Positions 1 through 6,287 are shown, numbered from the stretch's first letter. The stretch is 7,883 nt of DNA from Pseudomonadota bacterium (GCA_005788935.1 SYAK01000452.1:1-7883); one strand, 5' to 3'. The notes: a model not told the origin generated them from the letters alone. Numbers and translations: made by a program.

Positions 1-1084
1 CCGCGAGTGGCGGAGCTCCCGCGGCCGCTCGCGGCCCGACCCCCTCGGGGGGAGAGGTCGTGTCCCGCGGGTCGCCCGCAACCACCGCGCCGTCCGGAGT
101 CGCGGCGAGCAGGAAGTGGTCGGTCTGCTTGATGACCGGGTCGGTGATCGGGAAGTAGCTCGACTCGGGCCAGACGACGAGGTCGACGCCAGCGTCCGCG
201 AGCTCTCTCGACATCCATTGGTGTTTCAGAAGGTTGCGATGGAGCGTCAGCCCCTTCTCGCGCGGACCGAGATGGTGGGCCTCCTTCTCGAAGATGCCGA
301 TGTTGGCCTCGACGAGCCCGAGCTTGAGCTTCTCGGCGGCCGCGATGTCGGCCTCGACCATCGGAAGTCGGACGAATCCGTACAGGATTGCGCACAAGGC
401 GGTCGCGAGCGGCACCGCCACCTCCCGCAGACGCCCGCGCATCGACGTGCCGCCCCCGCTCCGCGCCGCCTGCACGAGCCGAAAGAGCGCCGCGTTCACA
501 AGCAGCATCACGAACGTGACCGCTGGGACCCCACCGAGCTCGGCCACCTGAATGGCGGGCAGGAAGCGGTACTGACCGTTGCCCATGAACCAGGGAAAGA
601 GCATCGGGAAGCACCACTCGACGACCGTGTAGGTCGCCGCGATGCGCCAGATCCCGGGGCGGGCCTGTGACCCCACATCACCCTGGCGAGGCGCGAGCAG
701 CGCCGCCACGATGGCGAAGACGAGCCCCTGCACGGCCGCGTTCAGCGCCGTCAGCGGCCACGTCACGGCCGGAGGCAGGTGGCCGAAGTCGCGCAGGACC
801 TCGGAGATCCACCAGAAACCGCCGAAATTCGTGACGAAACCTGCCAGCCACCCGAGGCGGAAGGCCGCCCACCGGGTCCGCCCCTCGAGCGCCACGAACA
901 GCGGGACGAGCGCGAACCAGCCGAAGACCCAGAGGTTCGAGTCGGGCTCGGTCGAGAACGGGAACGACGTGAAGACCAGGACGCCACACAGGACCGCGAG
1001 CCCCCACGCGGCGAGACGGCCGAGGGTGCGGGGTGCGTCGGAGGCGGACGCGACGGTGGCTGGCTTCGGTGCGGCGTGGCTCAT
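1..1084 (-). CDS. lnt: Apolipoprotein N-acyltransferase, N-terminal 361 residues (cut by window edge)
   Basis: Lnt transfers the sn-1 acyl chain of a phospholipid to the amino group of the lipid-modified cysteine of apolipoproteins, the last step of lipoprotein maturation, at the periplasmic face of the inner membrane. The reading frame opens with ATG at 1084 and stays open to the edge. After a short Ala/Pro-rich N-terminus come several hydrophobic segments (about residues 24-42, 50-66, 75-93, 108-131, 184-205 and 223-240), matching the multi-span membrane part of the family. The nitrilase-type (CN hydrolase) domain starts near residue 254 (KLGLVEANIG) and reaches WPES at 305-308, whose Glu307 fits the first residue of the Glu-Lys-Cys catalytic triad. 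The Lys and Cys lie beyond the window. A Pro/Gly/Ala-rich stretch at about 338-360 looks like an extra loop. The start codon overlaps the stop of the lipid kinase gene (ATGA), so it is the last visible gene of the operon and is probably translationally coupled. It is about two thirds of a usual 500-530 residue Lnt. Confidence 0.5.
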   Translation of the reverse strand, partial: MSHAAPKPATVASASDAPRTLGRLAAWGLAVLCGVLVFTSFPFSTEPDSNLWVFGWFALVPLFVALEGRTRWAAFRLGWLAGFVTNFGGFWWISEVLRDFGHLPPAVTWPLTALNAAVQGLVFAIVAALLAPRQGDVGSQARPGIWRIAATYTVVEWCFPMLFPWFMGNGQYRFLPAIQVAELGGVPAVTFVMLLVNAALFRLVQAARSGGGTSMRGRLREVAVPLATALCAILYGFVRLPMVEADIAAAEKLKLGLVEANIGIFEKEAHHLGPREKGLTLHRNLLKHQWMSRELADAGVDLVVWPESSYFPITDPVIKQTDHFLLAATPDGAVVAGDPRDTTSPPEGVGPRAAAGAPPLA

Positions 1085-2088
1085 GGGATCGCGAGGCGGA
1101 GGGTCGCGGGCAGGATCTCGAAGCGCGCGGGCAGCGGGCCGAGGACCTCGCCGTCGAGCTCGATCACGACGGGTGGCGCGACAGGATGCACCGCGTCGGC
1201 TCCGGGCGAGGCCTCGATGACGCGTGCGCGGTGGCGCGTGACGCCGGGATGGCGGATGTGGGTGCCGTCGTAGATGGCGCGCGTCAGGGACAGCAGCTCG
1301 AGCTTGCTCAGGTCGCCGAGCACCGTCACGTCGAACCAGCCCGAGTCGAGCGTAGCGTCGGGGCAGATCCGCATCCCACCGCCGAAGCAGCGTCCATTTC
1401 CGATCGCCACCGTCACGACCGACCGCGCCTCCGCGGGGCCACCGTCGAACGACAGACGCACGGCGACGTTCTTCCATCCAACGAGCGCATGAAGCGTCGC
1501 ACCGAAGTGGGCCGCGTGCCCACCGAGCGCCTTGAGCGCGGGCACGAAGCGGTCGAGCGTGCCCGCGCCTCGCCCGCCGAGCGTCTCCATGATGCGCCCC
1601 GAGAAGCCGAAGCTGCCGATGTTGACGAAGTGTCGGCGGCGCTCCCCGATCGGGTCGGAGCCCGTCAGCGTCACGCGCCCGACGTCGATGGCCATCGTGC
1701 GCCCCGACACCAGCGAGGCGACCGCGGCCTCCGACGTCGTGATCCCGACGGTCTTCCGGAAGTCGCCGCCCGTCCCGCCGCCGAGCAGCGCGAGCGTCGC
1801 CTCGGGGGCGATCGGGTTTCCTGACGTCGCGTCAAAGAACCCGTTGACGACCTCGTGGATGGTACCGTCGCCGCCGCCCACGATGATTCGCGCGACCGCC
1901 CGGCCAAGGGCCTCGCGGGTGAGCGCGGTCGCGTGCCCGGGCCCGTCGGTGAAGGCGAGATCGAAGGGGCCGATGGCGTCCTCGAGGGCGTGCTCGACGC
2001 GCCGGAAGTGGTCCGCCATGGCGCCAGCTCCCGCCCGCTCGTTGACGATGACGAGGGTCCCGCCCGCCATGACCTCGAGCCCGCTCAT
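1081..2088 (-). CDS. Diacylglycerol kinase / YegS-type lipid kinase
   Basis: A 335-residue soluble or membrane-associated lipid kinase of the DAGK_cat family (bacterial DgkB/YegS type), which phosphorylates diacylglycerol or a related lipid alcohol with ATP. The N-terminus has the family's first strand (TLVIVNERAGAG, residues 11-22). The nucleotide-binding motif GGGDGT is at 71-76, followed by IHEVVNG. The second glycine-rich motif reads GGGTGGDF at 103-110, so the usual Asn of GTxNDF is Gly while the Asp is kept. The C-terminal half is beta-rich and ends with the conserved ELDGE element (about 311-315) before FEILPATLRLAIP. Length is normal (300-340). I chose ATG 2088 because it overlaps the stop of the Fe-S gene (ATGA); an ATG six codons later is possible. 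The frame is open further upstream, but that part is an Arg/Gly-rich shadow of the Fe-S gene. The true substrate (diacylglycerol, alkylacylglycerol, sphingoid base) cannot be read from the sequence. The neighbours point to glycerolipids. Confidence 0.5.
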   Translation of the reverse strand: MSGLEVMAGGTLVIVNERAGAGAMADHFRRVEHALEDAIGPFDLAFTDGPGHATALTREALGRAVARIIVGGGDGTIHEVVNGFFDATSGNPIAPEATLALLGGGTGGDFRKTVGITTSEAAVASLVSGRTMAIDVGRVTLTGSDPIGERRRHFVNIGSFGFSGRIMETLGGRGAGTLDRFVPALKALGGHAAHFGATLHALVGWKNVAVRLSFDGGPAEARSVVTVAIGNGRCFGGGMRICPDATLDSGWFDVTVLGDLSKLELLSLTRAIYDGTHIRHPGVTRHRARVIEASPGADAVHPVAPPVVIELDGEVLGPLPARFEILPATLRLAIP

Positions 2089-3257
2089 GCGGCCGCCCCG
2101 TCCCCGACGACCGCCTCCGCGACGAGCTCGACCGCGTGGCTCACCCGCAGCCCGTCGAGCCGCGCGCGGGACGCCGCCGCCGCGAGGGCCTCGACGCACT
2201 CGGGGGAGAAACTCACAAGGCGCTCGGCCCCCGCCTGATGCGCGGCGACGACGACGGTGTCCGCCATCGCGTCCGAGGTCCGCGGGTCAAAGGTCGGTCC
2301 AGCCGAACCGCCGCAGCAGCCGGTAACGTCGGCACAGGCGGGCAGCTCCGCGAGGGGCAGCTCGGTGACGCGGCGCAGGACCTCGCGTGGCACGTCCCGG
2401 AGCCCGAGGTGGCGACCGAGGTGGCAGCTCTCGTGGTACATCACGCGCCCCTTCACGCGCTGCACGACAGCGCCCGTCAGCAACGGCAGAAGGAACTCGC
2501 TGAGGTGAACGACGTCGGCCGCGATCCGCAGGCCGAAGCGGGGGTAGATGACCTTCAGGAGATAGAGGGCCTCGGCCGACATCACGACGATGTCGCGCGC
2601 GCCCGCTGTCGCCGCATGCACCCGCCGCGCGTGGGCCACGAAGTCCCGGAAGCGCCCGCTCCACCACAGGTCATGGCCTGGGTCGAGGCGGGCGAGGTCG
2701 CCGCACGAGAGCGCGTCGACGTCGAGCCGCTGGCAGAGGTCGAAGAAGGTCGCGACGGGGCCATCGGGGCGGGCGAGGGCGGCGAGGCCCGGGACGAACG
2801 AGAACGTCGGTGCCGGCTCGTAGCGCGAGCGGGCACGGAGGGCTTCGATGACGGGCGCGTCGGCCGGGATGTCGGCCTGAAGTGCGGTCGCGGTGCCTTC
2901 AGGGACCGCGGGGAAGCCGGCTTCGTGCAGCCACGCGCGCGCCTGCACGAGGGCCTCGCCGACGGGGTTCGAATATTTGCAGGCGGTCGCGCAGGCCCCG
3001 CAGTTGACGCAGGTCGCGAGCGCCGACGCGATGGAGGCTTCGGGCTGCAGCCGCTCCGATTCGAGGTGGGCGGCGAGGCTCATGAGGCCCCACGGCGAGG
3101 TCGTGTCATCCCCGCGAGCCGTCGCGACCGGGCACGCGTGTCGGCACAGGCTCGGACAGAAGAGGCAGAGCTCGAAGGCCTCGCGGCGGTCTGCGAGGCT
3201 GGCCCGTCCGCCCGCAGAGGCGCCGGGAAGGACTCCGTCATGTCGCGACGGGCTCAC
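2085..3257 (-). CDS. Fe-S oxidoreductase subunit, GlcF/GlpC/HdrD-like, with partly degenerate CCG domains
   Basis: A 390-residue cytoplasmic or peripheral membrane electron-transfer subunit of the family that includes GlcF, GlpC, LutA and the heterodisulfide reductase CCG proteins. Residues 31-42 carry a first 4Fe-4S motif (Cys31, 34, 38, 42) and residues 83-93 a second (Cys83, 86, 89, 93, followed by a residue triplet and Pro). A C-terminal CCG domain is recognisable: YHESCHLGRHLG (Cys278), CCGGSAG (Cys314-315) and SPEC (Cys354). The equivalent first half is eroded: a single Cys-Gly at 185-186 stands where CCG is expected, and MSAEALY at 226-232 stands where the family has a Cys-Pro-x-Cys. 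The start is uncertain. GTG 3257 fits best, giving a short leader before the first cluster and overlapping the stop of a mini-ORF (GTGA); the open frame up to 3374 runs inside the previous gene. Lying directly after two FAD-domain genes, it most likely passes electrons from a flavoprotein to the membrane or to a carrier. Confidence 0.5.
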   Translation of the reverse strand: MSPSRHDGVLPGASAGGRASLADRREAFELCLFCPSLCRHACPVATARGDDTTSPWGLMSLAAHLESERLQPEASIASALATCVNCGACATACKYSNPVGEALVQARAWLHEAGFPAVPEGTATALQADIPADAPVIEALRARSRYEPAPTFSFVPGLAALARPDGPVATFFDLCQRLDVDALSCGDLARLDPGHDLWWSGRFRDFVAHARRVHAATAGARDIVVMSAEALYLLKVIYPRFGLRIAADVVHLSEFLLPLLTGAVVQRVKGRVMYHESCHLGRHLGLRDVPREVLRRVTELPLAELPACADVTGCCGGSAGPTFDPRTSDAMADTVVVAAHQAGAERLVSFSPECVEALAAAASRARLDGLRVSHAVELVAEAVVGDGAAA

Positions 3258-3298
3258 GCCGACACCGCCGTCGATTTGTTTGCAATTGAAACGACCAT
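3254..3298 (-). CDS. Possible 14-codon coupling mini-ORF
   Basis: Between the second flavoprotein and the Fe-S gene lies ATG 3298 followed by 13 sense codons and TGA (peptide MVVSIANKSTAVSA). The ATG is only 3 bases after the previous gene's stop, and a GGAGGG sequence lies 10 bases upstream of it within the end of that gene. Its own TGA overlaps the GTG proposed as the start of the Fe-S gene (GTGA). It also covers the most AT-rich short patch in the region, which is unlike the surrounding codon use. It could be a coupling leader that carries ribosomes to a poor GTG start, or a chance frame in a 44-base spacer. There is no homology argument, so confidence is low. Confidence 0.5.
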   Translation of the reverse strand: MVVSIANKSTAVSA

Positions 3299-3301
3299 GC
3301 C

Positions 3302-4558
3302 TCAGATCCCTCCGGGATTCAGGATGTTCTTGGGGTCGATGCGCCGCTTCAGCTCGCCCTCGAGGCGCCGCCACAGCGCGGCCTCGCCACCTGCACCCGC
3401 GAGTCGCGCCTGCGTCTCGGCGATGAGCGCCCGCACCGGCCCCGCGGCCGGCCCCGCCTCCGCGTCGACACCGTCGGCGAGCGACAGGTGGCCGCCGTGC
3501 CGGCTCATGCGCACGATCCAGAGACCAGGCGGCGCGTCGGGGCCGAGATCCGCAGCCAGCCGCTCGAGGTCCGCCCAGCTGACCGGCACGACAGGCGCTG
3601 TCCAGGCCCTCGGCGGCGGCAGCAGCCCCTCGTGCACGTTCCAGCCGCTCGGCGGCTCGAGGGCTGTCAGACGCTCCGACAGACGGGCCCGCGCGAGCCC
3701 ACCCGTCTCCGCGAGCGGCAGCCCGTGAAGTTCGACGAGCACGAGCACCGGCAGCGCGTCACTCAGCCCGACCCGCTTCCTCCCCCAGCTGCGGTCTGGC
3801 AGCGGGGTCAGGATCTCGACCTCGCGCACGTCCGCCCCGAGCTCGAACAGGCCGCGCACGCCCGCGAGCGCCTCCGCGAGGTTCGCTGCGCCGTGGCTCC
3901 ACACCGCGCGGGCCGCGTACGGGTAGATGCGCAGGGTGACCTCATGGACGATGCCGAAGCGTCCGCGCGAGCCGAGGAAGACCCGGTCGAAGTCGGGGCC
4001 GACGGCCTTGCGCGGGGCGGCCTTCGAGTGCGCCACGGTCCCGTCGGGCAGCACCACCCCGAGCGCGACGACCTGGTCTTCCATCGAGCCGTAAGGCGGG
4101 CCCCAGTGCGCGTCGAGCGAGGCCGACACGATCGCGCCGACCGGCTCGGCCCGCCACGGGCGCGACGGAAAGCCGGTCGAGAAGCCGCGCTCCTCGAGCT
4201 CGCGGCAAAGCTCGGCCATCGTGATGCCCGTCTGGCACGTCACCGTCCCGGACACGATGTCGACGTCGATGACGCGCTTCATCCGTCCGCTGCGAAGGTA
4301 GATCCGCGGCCTCAGACCACTCGCCGCAGCGTCGCTCCGCCTCGGCCGCCGCGTGTAGACCGCGGCGTGGCACGCGTTGGCCCACCGCAGCAGCTCGACG
4401 AGCTCGATCTCGGTCGCGGGCTCGACCGACCAGGCCCCGCCAGCGCTCGGCTCGCCCTCGTGCTGTTCTTCGATCTGTTCGACGGGCACGATGCGGCGCA
4501 GCGCCTCGAGGGTGCGCGCCTGCTCGGCGATTTCGTCTTCCGGCGTGCGGCCTCTCAC
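3302..4558 (-). CDS. GlcE-like FAD-binding oxidase-family protein with eroded flavin loop
   Basis: A 418-residue protein of the PCMH-type FAD-binding (FAD_binding_4) superfamily, smaller than its upstream paralogue. Recognisable elements are VEPATEIELVELLRWAN (45-61), the strand IYLRSGRMKRVIDVD (86-100) followed by VSGTVTCQTGITMAEL, the segment EPVGAIVSASLDAHWGPPYG (138-157), VVLPDGTV (168-175), GPDFDRVFLGSRGRFGIV (187-204), and a C-terminal RRIDPKNILNPGG ending. The Gly-rich loop that grips the FAD pyrophosphate is missing: residues 67-82 read as an Arg/Ala-rich stretch instead of a PxGGGxS-like motif. The family's GSxGxxG element has Arg at one position, and no HGxG active-site motif is visible. 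The start GTG 4558 overlaps the stop of the preceding gene (GTGA) and has a strong Shine-Dalgarno (GAGGGGG, 7 bases away). Longer readings that start far upstream are shadows. By position it parallels GlcE, the second flavoprotein-like subunit of glycolate oxidase; a structural, weakly or non-flavin-binding role is plausible. Confidence 0.5.
   Translation of the reverse strand: MRGRTPEDEIAEQARTLEALRRIVPVEQIEEQHEGEPSAGGAWSVEPATEIELVELLRWANACHAAVYTRRPRRSDAAASGLRPRIYLRSGRMKRVIDVDIVSGTVTCQTGITMAELCRELEERGFSTGFPSRPWRAEPVGAIVSASLDAHWGPPYGSMEDQVVALGVVLPDGTVAHSKAAPRKAVGPDFDRVFLGSRGRFGIVHEVTLRIYPYAARAVWSHGAANLAEALAGVRGLFELGADVREVEILTPLPDRSWGRKRVGLSDALPVLVLVELHGLPLAETGGLARARLSERLTALEPPSGWNVHEGLLPPPRAWTAPVVPVSWADLERLAADLGPDAPPGLWIVRMSRHGGHLSLADGVDAEAGPAAGPVRALIAETQARLAGAGGEAALWRRLEGELKRRIDPKNILNPGGI
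3308..3313 (-). promoter_or_regulatory. Shine-Dalgarno-like site before the mini-ORF
   Basis: GGAGGG on the minus strand is formed by the conserved C-terminal Gly-Gly codons of the GlcE-like gene and sits 10 bases before ATG 3298. It could load ribosomes on the 14-codon mini-ORF and, by coupling, on the Fe-S gene, whose GTG has no good site of its own. The match may be a by-product of the coding sequence. Confidence 0.5.
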
Positions 4559-6201
4559 AGCGACACCCCCTCGCGACCGTCCGCCTCGATCCGCCCCGCG
4601 GCCGCGTCCTCGTCGGGCCACAGCTTGCCCGGGTTCATGATGCCGCGCGGGTCGAGCGTCCGCTTGAGCGCGCGCCCGACCTTCAGCATCGCCCCGTGCT
4701 CCCGCACCATGCCGCCACGCTTCATCAGGCCGACCCCATGGTGATGGCTCAGCGTCCCGCCCGCAGACAGCACCGCGTCGGTCGCGGCCTCCCAGCAGCG
4801 CTCGTAGTGCCGCTCGGCCCGCTGCGGGTCGCCCTTGTGGGCGCCGAAGGTGAAGTAGATGCTGCAACCCTCGCGGTAGGCGTGGCTGAAGTGCGCCATC
4901 ACGAAGGCGTGGGGTGTCAGCGCCTCGCGAACGGCCTCGTGCAGGGTTGCGAGGCGGTCCCAGGTCGTCGCGACCTCCATCGTGTCGACGAAGGCGCCCA
5001 GCTCGAACATCTTCGTCTGCTTGAAACCGACCGCATAGCGTCGCGCGAGCCAGGCCTCGCCAGGTGCCGCCCCGAGGTCGGTCCCGCCGTGGTCGGCGAG
5101 GACGCGCATCGCCCCCGCCATCTCGGCGCCGACGAAGTCCGGCTCGCCCTCGAAGCCGACGATCAGCAGGCACGGGGCGGGCAGGTTGCCAGCGATCCGG
5201 TTGACGACGGGCGGGGCCGACAGGGCCGAGATGAGTGCCGTCCGCTTGAGGGCCTTGCCGAGCGGGGCCACCGCGTGGGTCAGTTGCTGGCGCGAGCGGG
5301 TCGCGAGCGCGCCGGCGAGCGCCCGCAGCTTGCCGCCTGGCGCTGGCTCGGTCGCCTCGGTCGCGGCCGCTGGAGCCTCCTTGCCGAGCGCGATGAGCGA
5401 GTCGAAGGGGTCGTAGAGGCGCAGCACCATCGGGCGGAGGCCGGCCTGCATGACGGCGCGCATGGCGCGCATGGCATCCTTCAGTTGGCGGAAACGCAGG
5501 CCGCGCAGGGCCCGCGCGGCCGGGACGGGGTGGACCTTCAGCCGCGCCGCGGTGATGACGCCGAGGGTGCCCTCGGAGCCGACGAAGACCTGTGTCCAGT
5601 CCGGGGCGCCCGGGCTGCGGTGACGCGTGTCGAGCACGGTGCCGTCGGCGAGCACCACCTCGAGGTGCTCGACCATGTCCTCGATCTTGCCGTATCGACT
5701 CGAGAACTGGCCGCCTGAACGGGCCGCGAGCCAGCCGCCGAGCGTCGAGCACATGATGGACGACGGGAAGTGCCCGAGCGACAGGCCGAGGCTGTTCAGA
5801 CGGTCCTCGAGGTGCTGGCCGTTGAGGCCAGCCTCCGCCTCGATGGACAGGGACACCGTGTCGACCTCGCGCACGCGCCGCATCCGCTTGAGGTCAAGGA
5901 CCACGCCGCCATGGATCGGGATGGTGCCGCCGCACACGCCCGAGCCGCCACCGTAGGGGACGATCGGGACGCCGTGCTCGTTGCACAGCGCGAGAACCGC
6001 CGAGACCTGCGCGGTCGAGGTCGGCCAGACGACGCAGTCGGGAGGGAAGCGGTCGATGTCGCCGAGCTGCTTCCAGATCTGGGTCTTCGGCCAGAAGTCC
6101 GTCCCGTAGGCGATGCGGTCGGGGCGGGCGGTCGAGACGCCTCGCTCCCCGACGACAGCGCTGAGGCGCGCGAGGAGCTCGGGCTGCGACAGGGACACCA
6201 T
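4555..6201 (-). CDS. Alkylglycerone-phosphate synthase-like FAD enzyme
   Basis: A 548-residue soluble flavoprotein of the FAD_binding_4 / FAD-oxidase_C family, closest by motif to alkylglycerone-phosphate synthase (AGPS), which swaps the acyl chain of acyl-DHAP for a fatty alcohol to make the ether bond of ether lipids. Motifs in order: RPDRIAYGTDFWP (26-38), the FAD pyrophosphate loop VPYGGGSGVCGG (81-92), PSSIMCSTLGGWLAARSGGQ (146-165), YGKIEDMVEHLEVVLADGTV (170-189), VFVGSEGTLGVIT (205-217), LRLYDPFD (260-267), HFSHAYREGCSIYFTF (437-452), and GGTLSHHHGVG (481-491), the AGPS active-site signature with His486-488; Tyr442 lies in the segment that holds the AGPS active-site tyrosine. It ends DPRGIMNPGKLWP. 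About 75 residues (266-342) are inserted before CLLIVGFEG. The GlcD-type GEHGxG is absent. ATG 6201 is chosen because of an ideal Shine-Dalgarno 8 bases upstream; a TTG at 6258 is rejected. It is the first gene of the operon. A related dehydrogenase activity is the main alternative, since Fe-S and GlcE-like genes follow. Confidence 0.5.
   Translation of the reverse strand: MVSLSQPELLARLSAVVGERGVSTARPDRIAYGTDFWPKTQIWKQLGDIDRFPPDCVVWPTSTAQVSAVLALCNEHGVPIVPYGGGSGVCGGTIPIHGGVVLDLKRMRRVREVDTVSLSIEAEAGLNGQHLEDRLNSLGLSLGHFPSSIMCSTLGGWLAARSGGQFSSRYGKIEDMVEHLEVVLADGTVLDTRHRSPGAPDWTQVFVGSEGTLGVITAARLKVHPVPAARALRGLRFRQLKDAMRAMRAVMQAGLRPMVLRLYDPFDSLIALGKEAPAAATEATEPAPGGKLRALAGALATRSRQQLTHAVAPLGKALKRTALISALSAPPVVNRIAGNLPAPCLLIVGFEGEPDFVGAEMAGAMRVLADHGGTDLGAAPGEAWLARRYAVGFKQTKMFELGAFVDTMEVATTWDRLATLHEAVREALTPHAFVMAHFSHAYREGCSIYFTFGAHKGDPQRAERHYERCWEAATDAVLSAGGTLSHHHGVGLMKRGGMVREHGAMLKVGRALKRTLDPRGIMNPGKLWPDEDAAAGRIEADGREGVSL
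4566..4572 (-). promoter_or_regulatory. Ribosome binding site of the GlcE-like gene
   Basis: GAGGGGG on the minus strand lies 7 bases before GTG 4558, inside the last codons of the AGPS-like gene. It supports the GTG start that overlaps the upstream TGA and argues against the longer upstream reading of this frame. Confidence 0.5.
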
Positions 6202-6209
6202 GCGTCTAA

Positions 6210-6214
6210 CCTCC
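6210..6214 (-). promoter_or_regulatory. Ribosome binding site of the AGPS-like gene
   Basis: The minus strand reads GGAGG followed by 8 bases and ATG 6201. This perfect Shine-Dalgarno at ideal spacing decides the start of the first operon gene over the longer open frame beginning at TTG 6258. Confidence 0.5.
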
Positions 6215-6259
6215 GGGAGGGGCGTGAGGTCGGAGCGTTCGGCCTCGCGCAAGCGCAAC

Positions 6260-6287
6260 AGCTTAGCCTTCCCGGAGGCTGGCGCAA
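6260..6287 (-). promoter_or_regulatory. Candidate promoter of the lipid/redox operon
   Basis: On the minus strand TTGCGC (6287-6282) and TAAGCT (6265-6260) are separated by 16 bases, a sigma-70-like arrangement in the 126-base gap before the operon. The predicted transcript would start near 6253 and have a leader of about 50 bases. TTGCGC recurs twice more just downstream (6258-6243), so the -35 box is not unique. Each box matches the consensus at only three of six positions, which is common in GC-rich genomes but weak evidence. Confidence 0.5.

Noticed and set aside
40..57. C-run/G-run palindrome near the left edge as a terminator
   Set aside because: It lies inside the lnt coding frame, its loop would be about two bases, and no T run follows.
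2089..2199. Arg/Gly-rich N-terminal extension of the lipid kinase
   Set aside because: It overlaps the end of the Fe-S gene and has shadow-like composition; ATG 2088 overlaps the upstream stop and directly precedes the family's first strand.
3258..3374. Longer start for the Fe-S protein at 3374
   Set aside because: It would lie within the end of the GlcE-like gene and adds a basic stretch unlike the family. GTG 3257 fits the coupling pattern better, though this is not proven.
2136..3728. Long plus-strand open frame of 530 codons
   Set aside because: It is antisense to the Fe-S and GlcE-like genes, its protein is rich in Arg, Gly, Ala and Glu with no family motif, and such frames arise as mirrors of genes with G/C third positions.
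3488..4744. Plus-strand open frame of 418 codons
   Set aside because: Antisense shadow of the GlcE-like and AGPS-like genes; Arg/His-rich composition without motifs.
4559..5752. N-terminal extension of the GlcE-like frame giving an 816-residue protein
   Set aside because: The added part is an Arg/Gly-rich shadow of the AGPS-like gene. GTG 4558 with its strong ribosome site and GTGA overlap marks the real start.
6202..6258. Longer start for the AGPS-like protein at TTG 6258
   Set aside because: ATG 6201 has a perfect Shine-Dalgarno at 8 bases, and the extension covers the proposed promoter region.
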